Shown one piece after another: positions 18,851-28,199 of a stretch of DNA of 64,000 bases. Origin of the DNA: JBGAJN01 sp044224905 (GTDB lineage Bacteria; Verrucomicrobiota; Verrucomicrobiia; Limisphaerales; JBGAJN01); assembly GCA_044224905.1 (NCBI GenBank), contig JBGAJN010000004.1:124001-188000 (forward strand). The letters run 5' to 3'. The notes under the pieces were generated by a model that did not search any database, was not told the DNA's origin, and saw nothing but the letters and a program-made list of their open reading frames with translations. The stretch's first letter is position 1; every line of letters starts with the position of its first letter. A program made the position numbers and the translations under genes.

Positions 18851-20287
18851 TCACTTTGGAGCAGCGGCCGTCTCCTCCAACTGGTTCTTAACCGGCACCA
18901 CGGTGGCCCGGTGTTTCTCCACTTCCTGCAATAACGCCAACACCACATCCGGCTGATCCTTGGCGATGTCAAAGTTTTCGCCAGGGTCTTCGTCCAGATT
19001 GAAGAGCAGCGGTGGTCGATGCGTATCGGGTTTGGGCTGAAAGTAGCCCGCCTGCGAAAGGAGATGCGCCTTGTACGGCCCCTTACGAACCGCAAACAAC
19101 GTCAACCCGCGATAGTAAAAATAAGTGTCGCGCGGGCTCGGTTTCCCCGCCAGCAACGTCGGACGAATATCCATGCCATCGATCACTCGATCCGTCGGCA
19201 CTTCCGCACCGGCCAACTTCAATGAAGTCGTGAACAGGTCCATCGAACTGACAATACCTTGGTTGACCATGTTGGATTTGATCTTGCCCGGCCACCACGC
19301 GATGCCCGGCACGCGCATGCCGCCTTCCCACGTGGAACCCTTCCCATCGCGCAACAAGCCCGCGGAACCGCCTGCCTGCTTCTGAATCAGCCACGGTCCA
19401 TTGTCACTGGTGAAAAAGACGAAGGTGTTTTCCGCCAGCCCTTCCTTCCGCAACGTTTCCAACACCTGGCCCACGCTCCAATCGAGTTCTTCAACCACGT
19501 CACCGTACAGCCCGCGCGGGCTGCTGCCGGAAAACTTCTTCGAGGCGAACAGCGGCACGTGCGGGAAGGTATGCGGGAAGTAAAGAAAGAACGGCTCACG
19601 CTTGTGGTCGCGGATGAATTTGACCGCCTCTTCAGTATATCGCCGCGTCAGCGTGGTCTGGTCGGCGGGACGTTCGATGAGTTCCTCATTGCGATACAGT
19701 GGCGCATTCCACCAAGCTGCCTGTTGATCCAAACGCCCCGGCGCACCTTTGGGGTTGCCCGGGTTCGGATCCATGTCGTTCGAATGCGGCAGGCCGAAGA
19801 AATAGTCAAAGCCGTGTTTGCGCGGGTGACCATCGGGATTAATCGAGAATACGCCGAGGTGCCACTTGCCAATGCACGCCGTAGCGTAGCCGCGCGGCTT
19901 GAGCGCCTCCGCCAGCGTGATTTCACTCAACGGCAGGTGGCCGGTGGAGCGATTTCGCAACACGCGAAACTGATCGTGCGCCATGCCGCTGCGAATCGGC
20001 AGCCGCCCCGTGAGCAATGCCGCACGGCTCGGCGTGCACACTTCCGCCGCGACATAAAAATCCGTGAACCGCATTCCCTGCGCGGCCATACGATCCAAGT
20101 TGGGAGTGCGAATGGTCGGATGCCCATAGCAACCGAGGTCGCCGTAACCCAGATCGTCGGCCAGGATAATGACGATATTCGGGCGGACGGCGGCAGCGTC
20201 TGCCGACGCAACAACTAATCCGCACGCAATCATCAGCAAGCCGACCGCGAGCACGAGAAGTGACGACCGAGAACTAGTAATTTTCAT
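18851..20287 (-). CDS. Formylglycine-dependent sulfatase (arylsulfatase type), second copy
   Basis: Also 478 residues when started at ATG 20287, which gives a proper signal peptide (M-K-I-T-S-S-R, hydrophobic, then A-S-A-D-A-A-A). R-P-N-I-V-I-I-L-A-D-D-L-G and the C84-T-P-S-R88 motif mark a type I sulfatase needing formylglycine maturation. G-K-W-H-L-G-V and F-T-S-D-N-G-P are the other family blocks. The two sulfatases share the N-terminal blocks but have different active-site flanks (C-A-P-T-R versus C-T-P-S-R), so they are paralogues with probably different substrates. The frame extends 76 codons upstream of 20287, but those residues are Arg/Ser-rich and look non-coding. Confidence 0.9.
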   Translation of the reverse strand: MKITSSRSSLLVLAVGLLMIACGLVVASADAAAVRPNIVIILADDLGYGDLGCYGHPTIRTPNLDRMAAQGMRFTDFYVAAEVCTPSRAALLTGRLPIRSGMAHDQFRVLRNRSTGHLPLSEITLAEALKPRGYATACIGKWHLGVFSINPDGHPRKHGFDYFFGLPHSNDMDPNPGNPKGAPGRLDQQAAWWNAPLYRNEELIERPADQTTLTRRYTEEAVKFIRDHKREPFFLYFPHTFPHVPLFASKKFSGSSPRGLYGDVVEELDWSVGQVLETLRKEGLAENTFVFFTSDNGPWLIQKQAGGSAGLLRDGKGSTWEGGMRVPGIAWWPGKIKSNMVNQGIVSSMDLFTTSLKLAGAEVPTDRVIDGMDIRPTLLAGKPSPRDTYFYYRGLTLFAVRKGPYKAHLLSQAGYFQPKPDTHRPPLLFNLDEDPGENFDIAKDQPDVVLALLQEVEKHRATVVPVKNQLEETAAAPK

Positions 20288-20429
20288 GCGTGTCGGAATT
20301 GGAGGCCAACACCGTCGTCTGCGCGAGAATTTTCTCCCGACCCGACGTCGGGCGCTCAGGAAGCTGATTACCGCGAATAACCAGCTGAATTGCGATGCGG
20401 CTTCCAGCGAATCGCCGACCGATACGGCG

Positions 20430-21224
20430 CTAAATCTGCGAGTACGCCGTGGGCTTGAGGATGGTGTTGCTGATATTGGTAACGATTTCGGCGTCAGTGT
20501 AACCGGGCGTCGCACTGAGCTTCTTCCACTCAGGATCGGCGCGGAAGGTGTCCCAATTTTTTTCGCGCGTGGCCATGTCAGGAAACACCAGCATGTAAGT
20601 CAAATTCGGCAGGCGCGTGCCGACGATCGTTTCACCGAAGAACACCGGCGTAAGTCCCGTGCGACGAAATATTCCGATTTCGCCGGTGTCGAACATTTCA
20701 ATCTTCTTCAGGTTCGCGGCCTTGCTGTGAGATTCGTAGGTGCGCAACTCGAACACGCGCGGTTGTTGCGCGGCCGTTTGTGTCGGCAGTTCGAGTTTTG
20801 GAATACTGCTAAACGCCACCATCAACGAACTTTCCTTGCGGACATACGCCGAATCCGTCGGAGAAGCCTTGGTGAACTCGGCGTTGCGCACGGCGGGATC
20901 GGCGTCGAACTTCTGCCGCGCCGCTTCAAGCGCATCGAGAGACTTCGCGGGCAAGAGAACGTATTTCGACGGCAGGTCATTGCCGACCGTGACGTCGAAC
21001 ACGCCCACGGGACTGACGCCGGCGCGGTTCCACGCCGGCAGTGCGACGTCGCGATAGAAATCATCGAAGCGCGTGGGCATTGTGCCGCGACGGAGACGGT
21101 AGTGGCGCAATTCGTAGTATTCGCGGGCAACCCGTTTTTTCGATTCGGCGGCGGAAAGAGTGGAGCTCATGGCGGCTACGGTGCTGAGGGCGAAGGTGGA
21201 TTTCAAGAACTCGCGGCGTTTCAT
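20430..21224 (-). CDS. NIPSNAP family protein with twin-arginine signal
   Basis: The 264-residue product begins M-K-R-R-E-F-L-K-S-T followed by a hydrophobic stretch ending T-L-S-A-A-E, a likely Tat signal. The rest carries two NIPSNAP-like ferredoxin-fold repeats: Y-Y-E-L-R-H-Y and, later, R-V-F-E-L-R-T-Y-E-S-H. These are common in exported proteins of Planctomycetes and Verrucomicrobia. Molecular function is unknown. The start at 21224 was chosen because it opens the Tat signal; the frame's earlier ATG (21317) overlaps xth. It is 28 bases downstream of xth and on the same strand, though the functions are unrelated. Confidence 0.82.
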   Translation of the reverse strand: MKRREFLKSTFALSTVAAMSSTLSAAESKKRVAREYYELRHYRLRRGTMPTRFDDFYRDVALPAWNRAGVSPVGVFDVTVGNDLPSKYVLLPAKSLDALEAARQKFDADPAVRNAEFTKASPTDSAYVRKESSLMVAFSSIPKLELPTQTAAQQPRVFELRTYESHSKAANLKKIEMFDTGEIGIFRRTGLTPVFFGETIVGTRLPNLTYMLVFPDMATREKNWDTFRADPEWKKLSATPGYTDAEIVTNISNTILKPTAYSQI

Positions 21225-21252
21225 GGACGGAGGATACGCAGGAGCGGCGCGC

Positions 21253-22005
21253 TCATTCCAGTTCGATTCCGACCGGGCAATGATCGCTGCCCATGACGTG
21301 CGAGTGGATGAAGGCATGAGTCAGCCGCGGACGAAGCGCGCCGCTGATAAGAAAATAGTCGAGCCGCCAGCCGATGTTCCGCGCGCGGGCGTTGGTCATC
21401 ACGCTCCACCAAGTATAATGTCCCCCACCCTTTTCGAACTCGCGGAAGGTGTCCACGAAACCCGCCTTGATCATCGCGGTGAATCCCGCTCGTTCCTCGG
21501 GCGTGAAACCGTGGTTCTTCACATTCGCCTTCGGGTTCGCGAGATCGATCTCTGTATGTGCCACATTGAAGTCACCGCAGAAGATCACCGGCTTTTTCTT
21601 CTCCAACTTTTTGAGGTAGCTCAGAAAGTCCTGGTCCCACTGTTGTCGGTAAGCAAGGCGCGTCAGTTCGCGTTGCGAGTTCGGCACGTAGGCGTTCACC
21701 AGAAAAAAGTCCGCCAATTCCGCAGTGACGACCCGACCTTCGCTGTCGTGCGCGTCATGACCGATGCCGGTGGTCACTTTGAGCGGACGCGTCTTGGTGA
21801 AAATCACCGTACCGGAATAGCCTTTCTTCTGTGCCGTATTCCAATGCGTGGAATAATCCGCGGGCCACAACTGCTCGACATCGTCGGGCGTACACTTGGT
21901 TTCCTGCAGGCAGAGAATGTCGGGCTTCTCGGCGTCGAGGTATTCGAGAAAATTCTTTCGCAAAACGGCGCGTAGGCCGTTGACGTTCCAGGAAATCAGT
22001 TTCAT
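21253..22005 (-). CDS. xth: Exodeoxyribonuclease III (AP endonuclease)
   Basis: A 250-residue EEP-fold nuclease. M-K-L-I-S-W-N-V-N-G-L-R-A opens the family core, L-Q-E-T-K holds the metal-binding glutamate, C-G-D-F-N-V-A-H holds the catalytic Asp/Asn, and the terminal G-S-D-H-C-P-V-G holds the Asp-His pair. The enzyme cleaves DNA 5' of abasic sites and degrades 3' ends during base excision repair in the cytosol. Length and start are usual for the family. It follows recN by 46 bases on the same strand, giving a small DNA-repair pair. Confidence 0.93.
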   Translation of the reverse strand: MKLISWNVNGLRAVLRKNFLEYLDAEKPDILCLQETKCTPDDVEQLWPADYSTHWNTAQKKGYSGTVIFTKTRPLKVTTGIGHDAHDSEGRVVTAELADFFLVNAYVPNSQRELTRLAYRQQWDQDFLSYLKKLEKKKPVIFCGDFNVAHTEIDLANPKANVKNHGFTPEERAGFTAMIKAGFVDTFREFEKGGGHYTWWSVMTNARARNIGWRLDYFLISGALRPRLTHAFIHSHVMGSDHCPVGIELE

Positions 22006-22051
22006 GAGAAATTTCGGATATCACCCCTGAGCCGCAGGGCTCGGCGCGGCG

Positions 22052-23734
22052 TCATGCCTGCGCCTTCAACAACGCTTCCGCGTGCTTCCGCGCCGCCTCG
22101 CCCTGCCCGCCCAGCATGCGCGCCAATTCGGCGACGCGCTCCTTCTTCTCGACGAGCTGCAATTCGGAAATTGTCCGCCCGTCTTTCACCTGTTTGGTGA
22201 CGACATAATGGGCATCCGCCGCTGCGGCGACAGGCGCCAGATGCGTGATGCAGAGCACCTGATGCTGCTTCGCGATCTGCGCCATCTTCTCACCAACAGC
22301 AGTCGCGGTTTCGCCGCCCACATTCGCGTCAACTTCATCGAACACAAGCACGGGTACTTCATCCTCCTTCGCGAGCACGGTTTTCAGCGCCAACATCACC
22401 CGCGCCATTTCGCCCGAGGACGCGATCGCCCGCAACGGTCGCGGCGGCTCACCCGGATTCGGCGCGAACTGAAATTCAATCTCGTCGAGCCCAGACGAAA
22501 CCGGCGAATCGACGAAAACGACATAGGGCGTGGATTCCAGCGCCACCCCAAACTGGCTTTGCTTGAATCCCAGATCAGCCAGCTGCGCCATCGCCGCCTT
22601 GGCAAGTTTGGGAATCGTTTTACGACGCTGCGCCGTGAGCGCCTCGCCGGCACATTGAAGGTCGGCGTCGATCTTCTTCAGCTCGGAATTCAGCAGCGCC
22701 AATTCGGCATCGCGTTGTTCCAGTTGGTGCAGCTTGCGCGCCGCTTCGTCGCCGAACGCGATCACGGAGGCGAGATCGTGCCCATATTTCCGTTTCAGCG
22801 AGTGGATCAAGTTGAGCCGCTCTTCCAACTCGCGCAGGCGCTCCGGCGAAAGCTCGATACGATCCGCGTAACGCGAGAGTTGCGTCTGCAATTCCTGCCA
22901 CGCGCCGAGAGCTTGCTCATGAGCATCCACCATGGCTCCCGTCGCATCGTCAAAGCGGCGCAATTCGTGCAGCACGCGACCAAGCGCGCCCGCCTTCGAT
23001 TGCAACGAGTCGTCCGCTTCGCTCAAAATATTCAGCGCGGCCTGCGCCAGCTCGATGAGTTTCGCGGAGTTGCTCGCCCGTTGATAATCCTGTTCCAACG
23101 GCGCTTCCTCGTCGGGCTTGAGGCGCGCGGTGGAGATTTCATTGACCTGATACCGCAGCAGCTCGAGCTGTTGCGCATAGGTTTTCTCGTCCACGATCAA
23201 CGCGGCCTTTTCGCTTTCCAGATCATTGCGCCGTTGCAATAGCGTGGAAAACTTTTCGCGCAACGATTGCAAATTCCCGAACGCGTCCAGGATCGCAAGC
23301 TGCCGACTGGTGTGGAGCAGCGACTGATGATCATGCGGTCCGTGAATGTCCACGAGCCACTCGCCCAGTTCCGCCAGCGCGCCGAGCGTCGTGGGCGAAC
23401 CGTTGATGAATTGTTTATTTGCACCAGCGGCGGTGAAAGTGCGTTTGAGGAGAAGCTGGTCATCCTCGCACGGTTCGAGTCCGTTCTCTTCCAGGAATTT
23501 TTTTAACGGCGCCTTGAGGCTCTTCACGTCGAAGGTCGCTTCAACCGCGCAGCTATCGCTGCCGCTGCGGATCAACGTCCGGTCGGCGCGCTGGCCGAGG
23601 ACGAGGTTGAGCGCACCAATGAGGATGGACTTGCCTGCGCCGGTTTCGCCGGTGAGCGCGTTGAAGCCCGGCTGTAATTCCAGCGTGAGGTCCGCCACCA
23701 GGGCGAGGTTTTTGATGCGCAGCGCGGTCAACAT
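22052..23734 (-). CDS. recN: DNA repair protein RecN (SMC-like ATPase)
   Basis: A 560-residue SMC-family protein starting M-L-T-A-L-R-I-K-N-L-A-L-V. The Walker A motif G-E-T-G-A-G-K-S is near residue 30-37, followed by a long coiled-coil middle rich in Glu, Leu and Arg. The C-terminal ATPase half has A-S-S-G-E-M-A-R-V (signature) and V-L-V-F-D-E-V-D-A-N-V-G-G (Walker B). RecN gathers broken DNA ends in double-strand break repair. Length matches the family (~550). It is divergent from the MBL hydrolase gene across ~100 bases, which should hold its promoter; no LexA-type box was identified. Confidence 0.95.
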   Translation of the reverse strand: MLTALRIKNLALVADLTLELQPGFNALTGETGAGKSILIGALNLVLGQRADRTLIRSGSDSCAVEATFDVKSLKAPLKKFLEENGLEPCEDDQLLLKRTFTAAGANKQFINGSPTTLGALAELGEWLVDIHGPHDHQSLLHTSRQLAILDAFGNLQSLREKFSTLLQRRNDLESEKAALIVDEKTYAQQLELLRYQVNEISTARLKPDEEAPLEQDYQRASNSAKLIELAQAALNILSEADDSLQSKAGALGRVLHELRRFDDATGAMVDAHEQALGAWQELQTQLSRYADRIELSPERLRELEERLNLIHSLKRKYGHDLASVIAFGDEAARKLHQLEQRDAELALLNSELKKIDADLQCAGEALTAQRRKTIPKLAKAAMAQLADLGFKQSQFGVALESTPYVVFVDSPVSSGLDEIEFQFAPNPGEPPRPLRAIASSGEMARVMLALKTVLAKEDEVPVLVFDEVDANVGGETATAVGEKMAQIAKQHQVLCITHLAPVAAAADAHYVVTKQVKDGRTISELQLVEKKERVAELARMLGGQGEAARKHAEALLKAQA

Positions 23735-23838
23735 GGCAATTTAGCGGTGGCAAGCTTGGCGATTCCCGCTAGATTCCGCAAAATGATTTTCGTGAACGCT
23801 GCGGCGGACCCGGAGTCAAAGAAAGCAAAACCGAACCG

Positions 23839-24624
23839 ATGTCGTTTTCGTTCACGTTTCTCGGCACGGGCACCTCGCAAGGCGTGCCGGTCGTCGCGAA
23901 GGATTATCCGCCGGAATATCTCGCCAATCCGAAAAACCACCGTCTGCGACCCGCCATTTACGTCGCCACTGATAAGATCCAACTCGTTGTTGATACGCCG
24001 CCCGATTTTCGCACCCAGATGCTCCGCGAGAAAATCATGTCGCTCGACGCCGTGCTGTTCACGCACTCGCACGCCGATCATATCATGGGCTTGGATGATT
24101 GCCGGCGCTTTTGCGAGAACCGCGGCGGTCAACCCTTGCCCGTGTATGCGAACCCCGAGACGATGGCCGACCTGCGGCGGGTGTTCCAATACGCTTTCAA
24201 AGGCGGCCCGTATCCCAAAGGCTATTTCATTCCCGATCCCCGCGAAATCGACGGACCATTCTTCATTGGCGACCTGCAGATCACGCCGCTCCTGCTGCCC
24301 CACGGTCGGATAAATGTTCACGGCTTTCTTTTCACGCAAGGCGGCCGCAAGCGTCTCGCCTACATGAGTGACTGTCAGGGGATTCCCGACGCAGCACTGG
24401 AACACGTGCGCGATGTGGAGATCGCCGTGCTGGATGCGTTGCGCTACGCACCCCACCCGACCCACATGTGTCTGGACGAAGCGCTCACCGCCGCCCGACG
24501 CATCGGTGCTGGGAGAACTTTTTTCACGCATCTGACGCACGATTATGACCATGACGTCGCGCAGGCAGAATTGCCGCCCGGCGTCGAATTCGCATACGAT
24601 GGCTTGCGGGTCACTTGGGATTGA
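23839..24624 (+). CDS. MBL-fold metal-dependent hydrolase (PhnP-like)
   Basis: A 261-residue cytosolic metallo-beta-lactamase-fold protein. It starts M-S-F-S-F-T-F-L-G-T-G-T-S-Q-G-V-P, the opening of the PhnP group, and has T-H-S-H-A-D-H binding the two metals, then Y-M-S-D-C and a terminal F-T-H-L-T-H-D carrying later ligands. PhnP-like enzymes cleave cyclic phosphodiesters or nucleotide phosphodiesters. No other phn gene is nearby, so a phosphonate role is not implied. The next gene follows 19 bases later and may be co-transcribed. Confidence 0.85.
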   Translation: MSFSFTFLGTGTSQGVPVVAKDYPPEYLANPKNHRLRPAIYVATDKIQLVVDTPPDFRTQMLREKIMSLDAVLFTHSHADHIMGLDDCRRFCENRGGQPLPVYANPETMADLRRVFQYAFKGGPYPKGYFIPDPREIDGPFFIGDLQITPLLLPHGRINVHGFLFTQGGRKRLAYMSDCQGIPDAALEHVRDVEIAVLDALRYAPHPTHMCLDEALTAARRIGAGRTFFTHLTHDYDHDVAQAELPPGVEFAYDGLRVTWD

Positions 24625-24643
24625 GTTCCTTTTGGAGAACGGA

Positions 24644-26365
24644 ATGAATGTGTTGAAATTATTTCTGACGGCGGTTGTCCTGTGGTGCGCCAGCGACCGC
24701 TCGCTGATAGCGGCCGTCACCAATCCCGGCGATCAAGTTCTCGTCGTTTACAATTCGCGCATTCCCGATTCCAAAAGAGTCGCCGAGCACTACGCATCCA
24801 AACGCAATGTGCCCGCCGCACAGGTCATCGGATTAAAAATGCCCGAGACCGAAGCAATTACCCGAGCCGATTATCGCGACTCCATCGAACGCCCGCTGCG
24901 CAAGTTGATCGAGAAAAAGAAATGGATCGAATGGTCGCCCACCATCAAGCCCGCCACCGCCGAATCACCCGGTCTGGTATTGCAAATGCCGGTGAAATCT
25001 ACGATCCGCTACGTAGTCCTCTGCTACGGGGTGCCGCTGCGGATCGTTCCCGATGGCACTCTCGTTGAAAAGATTCCGGAGAAGACCCCTCCGGAGTTTC
25101 GTCGCAACGGCGCCGCGGTAGACAGCGAACTGTGTCTTTTGCCACGCGATCCGCAGACCTACATGCTGGCGGGCCCCGTGCGCAGCCCGTATTACCAACT
25201 CACCAACGCGGCAATTCTTAATCCCACCAACGGCCTCCTAATGGTCACCCGCCTCGACGGTCCGACGGCGGCAATCGCCCAAAGCCTGGTCGACAAAGCA
25301 ATGCAAGCCGAGGTCGAGGGTTTGTGGGGACGTGCCTACTTCGATTCCCGCGGAATCACCAACGGCGCCTATAAACAAGGTGACGACTGGATTTTAAATG
25401 CCGCCAAGGTGGTTGCCCGCGTCGGCTACGAAACACTCATCGACACCAACGACGCCACCTTGCCGCGGCAGTTTCCCTTAAGCCAGGCCGCCATGTACGT
25501 CGGATGGTACGACACGCACGTCAGCGGCCCGTTCACCCGCACGAACGTTGAGTTCATGCCGGGGGCGTTCGCGTATCATCTGCATTCCTACAGCGCGGAG
25601 AGCGTGCGCACGGCGACGCTGCATTGGGTGGGGCCGCTCTTGGCCCGCGGAGCGACGGTGACGATGGGTTGCGTGGACGAACCGTATTTGTCACTCACCC
25701 CTGACATCGGAACCTTCATGGCTCGCTGGATTTTCGGCGGCTTCACCTTTGGCGAGGCGGCCTACACCTGCCAGCTCGGACATTCGTGGCAAACGACCGT
25801 CGTCGGCGATCCGTTGTATCGCCCCTTCGGCAAGCAGGCCGATCAACTCCACACCCAGCTCACAATCACGCGCAGCAAGATGCTCGAATGGTCCATCCTC
25901 CGCGCGATCAACCAAAACATCATGCTCGGCGAGCCAGTGAGCAAATTCATCACCGTGTTGGAGCGTGAACCGTTGACGAAAGACAGCGCAGTTCTTCAGG
26001 AAAAGCTCGGCGAACTCTACCTTTACGGGAACAAGCTGCTCGATTCCCTTGAGGCGTTCCTCACCGCGCACAAGCTTTCCCATTCTCCACAACAACGCGC
26101 CCGCCTCGCCCTGCGCGTCCAGAAACACCTCATCCTGTTCGGACGCGAGCGTGAAGCCTTCACGCTGTTGCAAACGCTGCTGGATGAAAACGCGGACTAC
26201 CCCGACAAGCTCGCGATCTATGAGAAGATGCTTCCGCTCGCGAAGAAGCTAAAGCTCGACGCCGACGTGGACAAGATCCTCGCCCAAATCCTTATCCTCA
26301 CTCCGCCTCCGCCGCCACCGGCAACGAACGCGACCAATTCAGTCAAGCCGCCGGCGAAACCCTAA
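24644..26365 (+). CDS. TIGR03790 family secreted protein
   Basis: The 573-residue product has a signal peptide (M-N-V-L-K-L-F-L, cleaved near A-A-V). The mature N-terminus D-Q-V-L-V-V-Y-N-S-R-I-P-D-S-K-R-V-A-E-H-Y is the hallmark of the TIGR03790 family, and R-Y-V-V-L-C-Y-G-V-P-L is another family block. The C-terminal ~150 residues are helical and may be TPR-like. The family is found in Planctomycetes, Verrucomicrobia and Acidobacteria and has no assigned function. ATG 24644 was chosen because GGAG (24634-24637) lies at normal spacing and the signal starts there; the frame's upstream ATG 24545 overlaps the previous gene. A short Pro/Ala tail closes the protein. Confidence 0.83.
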   Translation: MNVLKLFLTAVVLWCASDRSLIAAVTNPGDQVLVVYNSRIPDSKRVAEHYASKRNVPAAQVIGLKMPETEAITRADYRDSIERPLRKLIEKKKWIEWSPTIKPATAESPGLVLQMPVKSTIRYVVLCYGVPLRIVPDGTLVEKIPEKTPPEFRRNGAAVDSELCLLPRDPQTYMLAGPVRSPYYQLTNAAILNPTNGLLMVTRLDGPTAAIAQSLVDKAMQAEVEGLWGRAYFDSRGITNGAYKQGDDWILNAAKVVARVGYETLIDTNDATLPRQFPLSQAAMYVGWYDTHVSGPFTRTNVEFMPGAFAYHLHSYSAESVRTATLHWVGPLLARGATVTMGCVDEPYLSLTPDIGTFMARWIFGGFTFGEAAYTCQLGHSWQTTVVGDPLYRPFGKQADQLHTQLTITRSKMLEWSILRAINQNIMLGEPVSKFITVLEREPLTKDSAVLQEKLGELYLYGNKLLDSLEAFLTAHKLSHSPQQRARLALRVQKHLILFGREREAFTLLQTLLDENADYPDKLAIYEKMLPLAKKLKLDADVDKILAQILILTPPPPPPATNATNSVKPPAKP

Positions 26366-26418
26366 GAAGGCACACGCGCCGCCGCCTCATGTCGGTTGCT
26401 ACGCGCAGAATGATTCCC

Positions 26419-27498
26419 TCACCCGCACTGCGCCTTGTGCCGCAGCGCGTGATCGATCAACACGAGCGCCGTCATCGCTTCCACCATCGGCACGGCGCGC
26501 GGGAGCACGCACGGATCGTGGCGACCACGGCCCTTCAAGGTCGTGTTCTTCAAATCCACGCTCACCGTATCCTGCTCGTGCATCACGGTCGCAACTGGCT
26601 TGAACGCCACGCGGAAGAAAATCGTTTCACCATTCGAGATGCCGCCCTGAATTCCGCCAGAGCGATTGGACGTCGTCCGCACTTTGCCGCCCTTCATGCG
26701 GAAGGGGTCATTGTGCTCGCGGCCGGTCAGCAAGACGCCACCAAAGCCGGAACCGATTTCGAACGCCTTGGTTGCAGGCAACGAAAGCATCCCCTTCGCG
26801 AGATCCGCTTCGAGTCGATCGAACACAGGCTCACCCCACCCCGCCGGAACACCGCGCGCAACGCCTTCGACGATGCCGCCCACTGTATCACCCACGTTGC
26901 GGGTGCGTTCGATCAAACGGATCATTTTCTCAGCCATCGCGGCGTCCGGACAACGAACGATGTTCGACTCAATGTCGCGCAGCTTCACCTTCTCGGGATC
27001 AATTTCGCCGACGAGGTTTTTCACTTGCTTCACGTAGGCGAGGACTTCCACGCCGAACTGTTCGCGGAGAATCTTCTTGGCAACGGCGCCCGCCGCTACG
27101 CGGCCAATCGTTTCGCGGGCGCTCGTGCGACCGCCGCCGGGCCACGCGCGAACGCCGTACTTTGCCTGATAGGTGTAGTCCGCATGCGACGGACGGAACT
27201 TAACTGCCATCTCGTTGTAAGCCTCGGAGCGTTGATCCTCGTTCTTCACCCACATGGAAATGGGCGTGCCGAGCGTCTTGCCCTCGAACGTGCCGGAAAG
27301 GATTTTTACCGTGTCACTTTCCTTGCGCGGCGTGACGATCTTCGACTGGCCGGGACGGCGCCGATCCAAGTCGGGCTGAATATCTGCCTCGGTCAAAGCC
27401 ACCCGCGGCGGACAACCGTCCACCACGACGCCGACGCCACCGCCGTGGGACTCGCCCCAGGTGGTGATGCGGAAGAGCTGACCGAATGAATTGCCCAT
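26419..27498 (-). CDS. aroC: Chorismate synthase
   Basis: A 359-residue protein beginning M-G-N-S-F-G-Q-L-F-R-I-T-T-W-G-E-S-H-G, the chorismate synthase N-terminal signature. It includes R-R-P-G-Q-S, the R-P-S-H-A-D-Y-T-Y block, G-G-G-R-T-S-A-R-E-T and a terminal D-P-C-V-L-P-R-A-V-P. It forms chorismate from 5-enolpyruvylshikimate-3-phosphate using reduced FMN, the last step of the shikimate pathway. Length is normal. It stands alone on the minus strand, convergent with the TIGR03790 gene and 56 bases upstream of the glutathione peroxidase gene, with which it may share transcription. Confidence 0.96.
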   Translation of the reverse strand: MGNSFGQLFRITTWGESHGGGVGVVVDGCPPRVALTEADIQPDLDRRRPGQSKIVTPRKESDTVKILSGTFEGKTLGTPISMWVKNEDQRSEAYNEMAVKFRPSHADYTYQAKYGVRAWPGGGRTSARETIGRVAAGAVAKKILREQFGVEVLAYVKQVKNLVGEIDPEKVKLRDIESNIVRCPDAAMAEKMIRLIERTRNVGDTVGGIVEGVARGVPAGWGEPVFDRLEADLAKGMLSLPATKAFEIGSGFGGVLLTGREHNDPFRMKGGKVRTTSNRSGGIQGGISNGETIFFRVAFKPVATVMHEQDTVSVDLKNTTLKGRGRHDPCVLPRAVPMVEAMTALVLIDHALRHKAQCG

Positions 27499-27554
27499 GC
27501 GCCGAGGATGCGCGAAAAGGCCGACGAGGTCAAACTCGCGAGGTCAAAACCGTT

Positions 27555-28103
27555 TCACTTCGCCGCGAGCGCTTCCTCAATCGCCTTCACGACCTCGTCC
27601 GAGTCCGGTGCCACATCGGGATCGAAGCGCTTGAGGATTTTTCCGTTTCGGCCAACGAGAAACTTTCCAAAATTCCAAGTCACATCACCAGGGAATGGTG
27701 AACCGCTGCCCGTGAGCGCCGCGTAGAGCGGATGCTTTCCGTCGCCTGTCGCGTGGACTTTCTCGAACATTGGGAAGGTCACGCTGTAATTCTTGGTGCA
27801 AAAACCTTTGATTTCCGCGGGCGAGCCCGGCTCCTGTCCACCGAAATCGTTGCACGGAAAACCAAGCACAAACAAACCCTTGGCTTTGTATTTCTGATAC
27901 ATCGCCTCAAGCGGACCATACTGCGGCGTATTCCCACACTCGGACGCGACGTTGACGATCAACATCACCTTGCCCTGATACTTCTTCAGCGACGTGGCTT
28001 TGCCATCGATGTCCTTCAATGGAATTTCGTAAAGCGACGACGCCGAGTCCGCGAGGACAAATTGCGCCGCCATCAGAACGAGTGCAAAAAGCGTGAGTTT
28101 CAT
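27555..28103 (-). CDS. Exported glutathione peroxidase family protein
   Basis: A 182-residue thioredoxin-fold peroxidase. The start at 28103 opens a signal peptide (M-K-L-T-L-F-A-L-V-L, cleaved near V-L-A-D). The active site is N-V-A-S-E-C-G-N-T-P-Q-Y with cysteine, not selenocysteine, as the peroxidatic residue. Q in F-G-G-Q-E-P-G and W in V-T-W-N-F-G-K-F complete the catalytic set. It reduces hydroperoxides, probably in the periplasm and more likely with thioredoxin-like donors than with glutathione. The usual K after A-S is E here. It is divergent from the metallophosphoesterase gene, with 96 bases between the starts. Confidence 0.88.
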   Translation of the reverse strand: MKLTLFALVLMAAQFVLADSASSLYEIPLKDIDGKATSLKKYQGKVMLIVNVASECGNTPQYGPLEAMYQKYKAKGLFVLGFPCNDFGGQEPGSPAEIKGFCTKNYSVTFPMFEKVHATGDGKHPLYAALTGSGSPFPGDVTWNFGKFLVGRNGKILKRFDPDVAPDSDEVVKAIEEALAAK

Positions 28104-28199
28104 GGCGACAATCTTCGTCGCTGCGTCACGGCTGTCAATCGTTCGCGTGACATTACCCGTCGTTTGGAATAAATCACTCGCCAACTCGTCAATCACACC

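Noticed and set aside
20169..21296. A 375-codon plus-strand open frame
   Set aside because: It lies antisense to the second sulfatase start and the NIPSNAP gene, which have clear family motifs. Its product is Arg/His-rich with no family resemblance.
26389..27489. A 366-codon plus-strand open frame
   Set aside because: It covers aroC almost exactly on the opposite strand. Chorismate synthase motifs are unmistakable on the minus strand.
27555..28103. Selenocysteine in the glutathione peroxidase
   Set aside because: The peroxidatic position is an ordinary Cys codon and no in-frame TGA or SECIS element is seen there.
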